Notes under the pieces: model-generated
Seen by the model: only the letters and a program-made list of their open reading frames with translations
Database searches by the model: none
Told to the model about the DNA's origin: nothing
In this document: positions 61,395 to 64,000 of the stretch, in pieces
Layout of the letters: every line of letters starts with the position of its first letter
Numbering within the stretch: position 1 is the first letter of the stretch
Made by a program: the position numbers and the translations under genes
Source of the DNA: Homalodisca vitripennis
Taxonomy: Eukaryota; Arthropoda; Insecta; Hemiptera; Cicadellidae
DNA length: 64,000 bases
Reading direction: 5' to 3'
Assembly (NCBI RefSeq): GCF_021130785.1
Contig: NC_060207.1
Coordinates: 98,845,001 to 98,909,000 of the forward strand

Positions 61395-62485
61395 AGTACA
61401 ATATCATATTATATCGATTTCCATGTGGTGTGTCTTAGCAGTCCATATCAGACATCAGTCGGAATAATTTGTTCTAATAAGCTAGTACCTCATTTATTAA
61501 CATTGCAACATAAAACATTGAAGTACGCCATATGTTGCTTAAAGGGTTTCGTCGAAAGATAGAATTATATACCCAATTATACAAACAATACATTTTTATA
61601 TCCCTCGGAAGATAAAAGGTAAACTGTATTGAGTGCACCGCTAACATAACGCTCAGCCAAATCCCATAGAGAGACATCCCATCATTGAATTCAGTGTTTC
61701 ATGTATATAAATTAGGGTTTATGCATTATTTAAAGCCTAAAGGTCTTGGTTAAATGTTTGTCAATGATGACGGAACGTTTGAAAGGATAATAGCGTTTCG
61801 GACATTTGCCATAGTTTATGTTACAAAATGTATAACGATGGCAAAAGTCCGAAACCTTATCATCCTTTCAATAGGTCTGTTAACTTTTCAGATGTCGTGC
61901 GGACAGACAAATAGACAGAGATATATGGTAATTTTCTAGCCTCTTGAGTAATATGCTCCACTGATGTTCAGGAAATAAATTTTTGGCCTTTGTATACTGG
62001 TTTATGAGAAATATGTAAAACTTATTAAACGCTGAGCTAAAAGGAACTATGGGGGAATAGGGATATTTTATTTTACCTTTTACATTGGAAATAAACTACA
62101 TGGATAGTTCAGCTCTTACGTTATTATGTATACAATTAAAATTAAAATCCAAACAAAAAATAAAATAGTATTTTTAATTGTTACTAAACTGCGTTTGTGG
62201 TAACAAGATCACTGGCGCTGATGCCCTCCAGTTACAAATATTCTAATGTATTTGTACTTCAAAAATATGTACACTTCAAACGTTATCGTATTAAGCTTCA
62301 AACACATCCATGAGATGATCGTGTTTCATGTTCTTAACGCAACTGAAAGCTTGTCTGTTCAGGTAACAAACAAACGAACGGAGATGTTGCTGACAAACAA
62401 ACATACGTCATCAGTATGTATCTCGACTGTCTTATACAAGACGTATATCTCAGTGAGATACCGTTGCATGTATAACAAGTGCTGG

Positions 62486-62548
<63 letters not shown>

Positions 62549-63755
62549 ACCAATTCAATGGAAACTTCGATCATGTTAATTACAAGTGCTTATATGGAAT
62601 TACTTGGCAATGACCCTGCTGTTATTGTAGTATATGGTACGTCAAGTCTTAAGTAATTTATAAGAACTGGCTAGAAATATCCAGTTATAAATGTGCACAT
62701 CTGTCACGTTTTCTGGGAACGATATTTTTGTCACGCATACCTATTACAGTCGTGCGAATAGTAATTAGTGACATCCACTGAAGAGACATGTACTACGATA
62801 TTTTCTAACTCGATCTACGCTATGTCGAGATGAAGTTTTAATCCACATTTCAAGCGTACAACCATAATATCCAGTTGTCTAGATATCCCCTCAGTGACAC
62901 ACTCCGTAAACGATCGGCTAAATTTCAAGAAGTGACCTCATCTTATTTGATTTTTTTCTTTGTGTGGAGTAGGAGTGCACCATGTGTGGCGTAACACGCA
63001 TACGTGAGACTACATGCAAGGTTTTAAGTCTGTATATACACGTCTTAAAATATCACACGTTATAATTTTATATGATTGTACACAGTTTATTTACAAATTT
63101 ATTTACTCTACAATATCTTTTTGCCACCATGGTTACCTATCAGGCTAATGTAAAAATATTCACTAAATCTCAGAAGAATCCTATGGTATGAAATGTACTA
63201 TTCTTTAACCCAATGTTGTTAAACTGATTTCAAGTTTAGGTCACTTTTTTAGATACGTGTGGCCATAAAGAAATACAGACAAACAGAAATATAACTTTTC
63301 CACCCCCTCAAGGGATAAGCTTCACTAATGCTCAAGTAATAAATGACGTTTCATCAAAATTTCTAGTTGATAGTTCAATTCAATTTCATGATATTGCCTT
63401 GATTGTAATCTTATCGAAATAGTCCTAGTAGTTTCCTTCTTGTAATTTGGCTGAGTGAAGGCGAAGTATATCACTGAGTGGAATACCTCCAGAATGAACT
63501 AAGTTTACAGGCTTTAAATGTGGATTAAATTTAATTTCTACTATCTTGTAATGTACTTCAATACTCAGCCAAATTCCATGTTACCATAATTGAATGCAAT
63601 TTTGCACTATGAAAAGTGAGGGTTCATGGAAAATTTTATAAAGCTCAGCCGATTACAACTATCCTACTTATTAAAGAAGTTAATTTAAAATAATTATAAA
63701 AATAAAAACAGAAAAGATGTATTTGTAAATCTGGTTGGCCCAGTAAAATACATTT
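61395..63755. other. Noncoding DNA of copy B
   Basis: Pairs with 31,400-33,400 in pieces; contains the TA tract at 62,489. No gene is recognised. Confidence 0.5.
62489..62539. repeat. TA microsatellite with short GT end
   Basis: About 48 bp of TA followed by GTGTGTGTGT. The matching position in copy A has no repeat. Confidence 0.95.
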
Positions 63756-63759
63756 GGTT

Positions 63760-64000
63760 GCACATTGAGCAGTCAATCGAATCGCTTTGACTGATCGCAA
63801 CACATTTTTATTATTGACAGGATACATTAATTTTTGATTGACTGCTCAACTGTTCTCTGTTGAGCACAAACAATTAAAAGTTATGAATAATCTTGCCCCG
63901 CTAATCACATCGGCTTCACACGTTTGTAAAATCAGAAGCAATTTATCACCCAGAGTTGATGGAATCTGAGGGTTATCATTCTGATACAATCCTCCCCAAC
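63760..64000. other. Conserved duplicated island with hairpin, copy B (cut by window end)
   Basis: Partner of 33,420-33,780. The same 8-bp stem is present, TGCTCAAC (63,843-63,850) and GTTGAGCA (63,859-63,866). Confidence 0.4.

Larger units (their letters stand above)
45940..64000 (+). repeat. Segmental duplication, copy B (direct orientation)
   Basis: Partner of copy A from about 16,715; see that entry for matched blocks. Copy B is longer because of insertions at 46,640-47,790, 55,177-55,786 and 57,610-58,727. It continues past the window end: the last bases still match 33,540-33,770. Confidence 0.9.

Overview
This is an AT-rich eukaryotic window dominated by noncoding DNA. Long TA and CA microsatellites, decayed non-LTR retrotransposons, foldback MITEs, tRNA-like repeats and a single exon bounded by GT..AG sites all point to an arthropod, most likely an insect. 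The species cannot be named from the sequence. No complete gene is visible, and most open frames are chance frames in AT-rich DNA or in microsatellites.

The only confident host protein-coding sequence is at 12,541-13,512 on the minus strand. It is a 95-nt exon of a dipeptidyl-peptidase-IV-like protein (N-terminal beta-propeller region, ending N-S-T-F), present as eight tandem copies in 126-bp units. Each unit carries its own splice acceptor and donor. The 31-nt spacers look like complete but too-short introns, and 95 nt is not a multiple of three, so productive transcripts should carry only one copy.

The second major feature is a large direct segmental duplication. Copy A runs from about 16.7 kb to at least 33.8 kb. 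Copy B runs from about 45.94 kb to the window end. Most of the paired sequence is only moderately similar by eye and is interrupted by copy-specific insertions: LINEs, MITEs, a 1.1-kb dispersed repeat and satellite expansions. A few islands of 120-300 bp are almost or completely identical: 18.5/46.3, 21.9/50.3, 29.25/59.85, 31.25/61.2 and 33.6/63.9 kb, plus 26.95/57.05 kb, which is inverted between the copies. These may be exons, promoters or regulatory elements of a duplicated locus, or traces of gene conversion.

Layout: 1-12.5 kb is mostly featureless, with a LINE 3' end at 5.64-6.48 kb. Then come the exon array (12.5-13.5 kb), a block rich in heat-shock-element-like motifs (14.75-15.57 kb), an 11-unit ~153-bp satellite (16.7-18.4 kb) and copy A. 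Between the copies lie a 151-bp tandem duplication (34.95-35.25 kb), a dispersed repeat with a CA tract (37.2-37.9 kb) and a degenerate minus-strand LINE (40.5-41.8 kb). Copy B follows. All similarity statements are by-eye comparisons within this window; no database search was possible.
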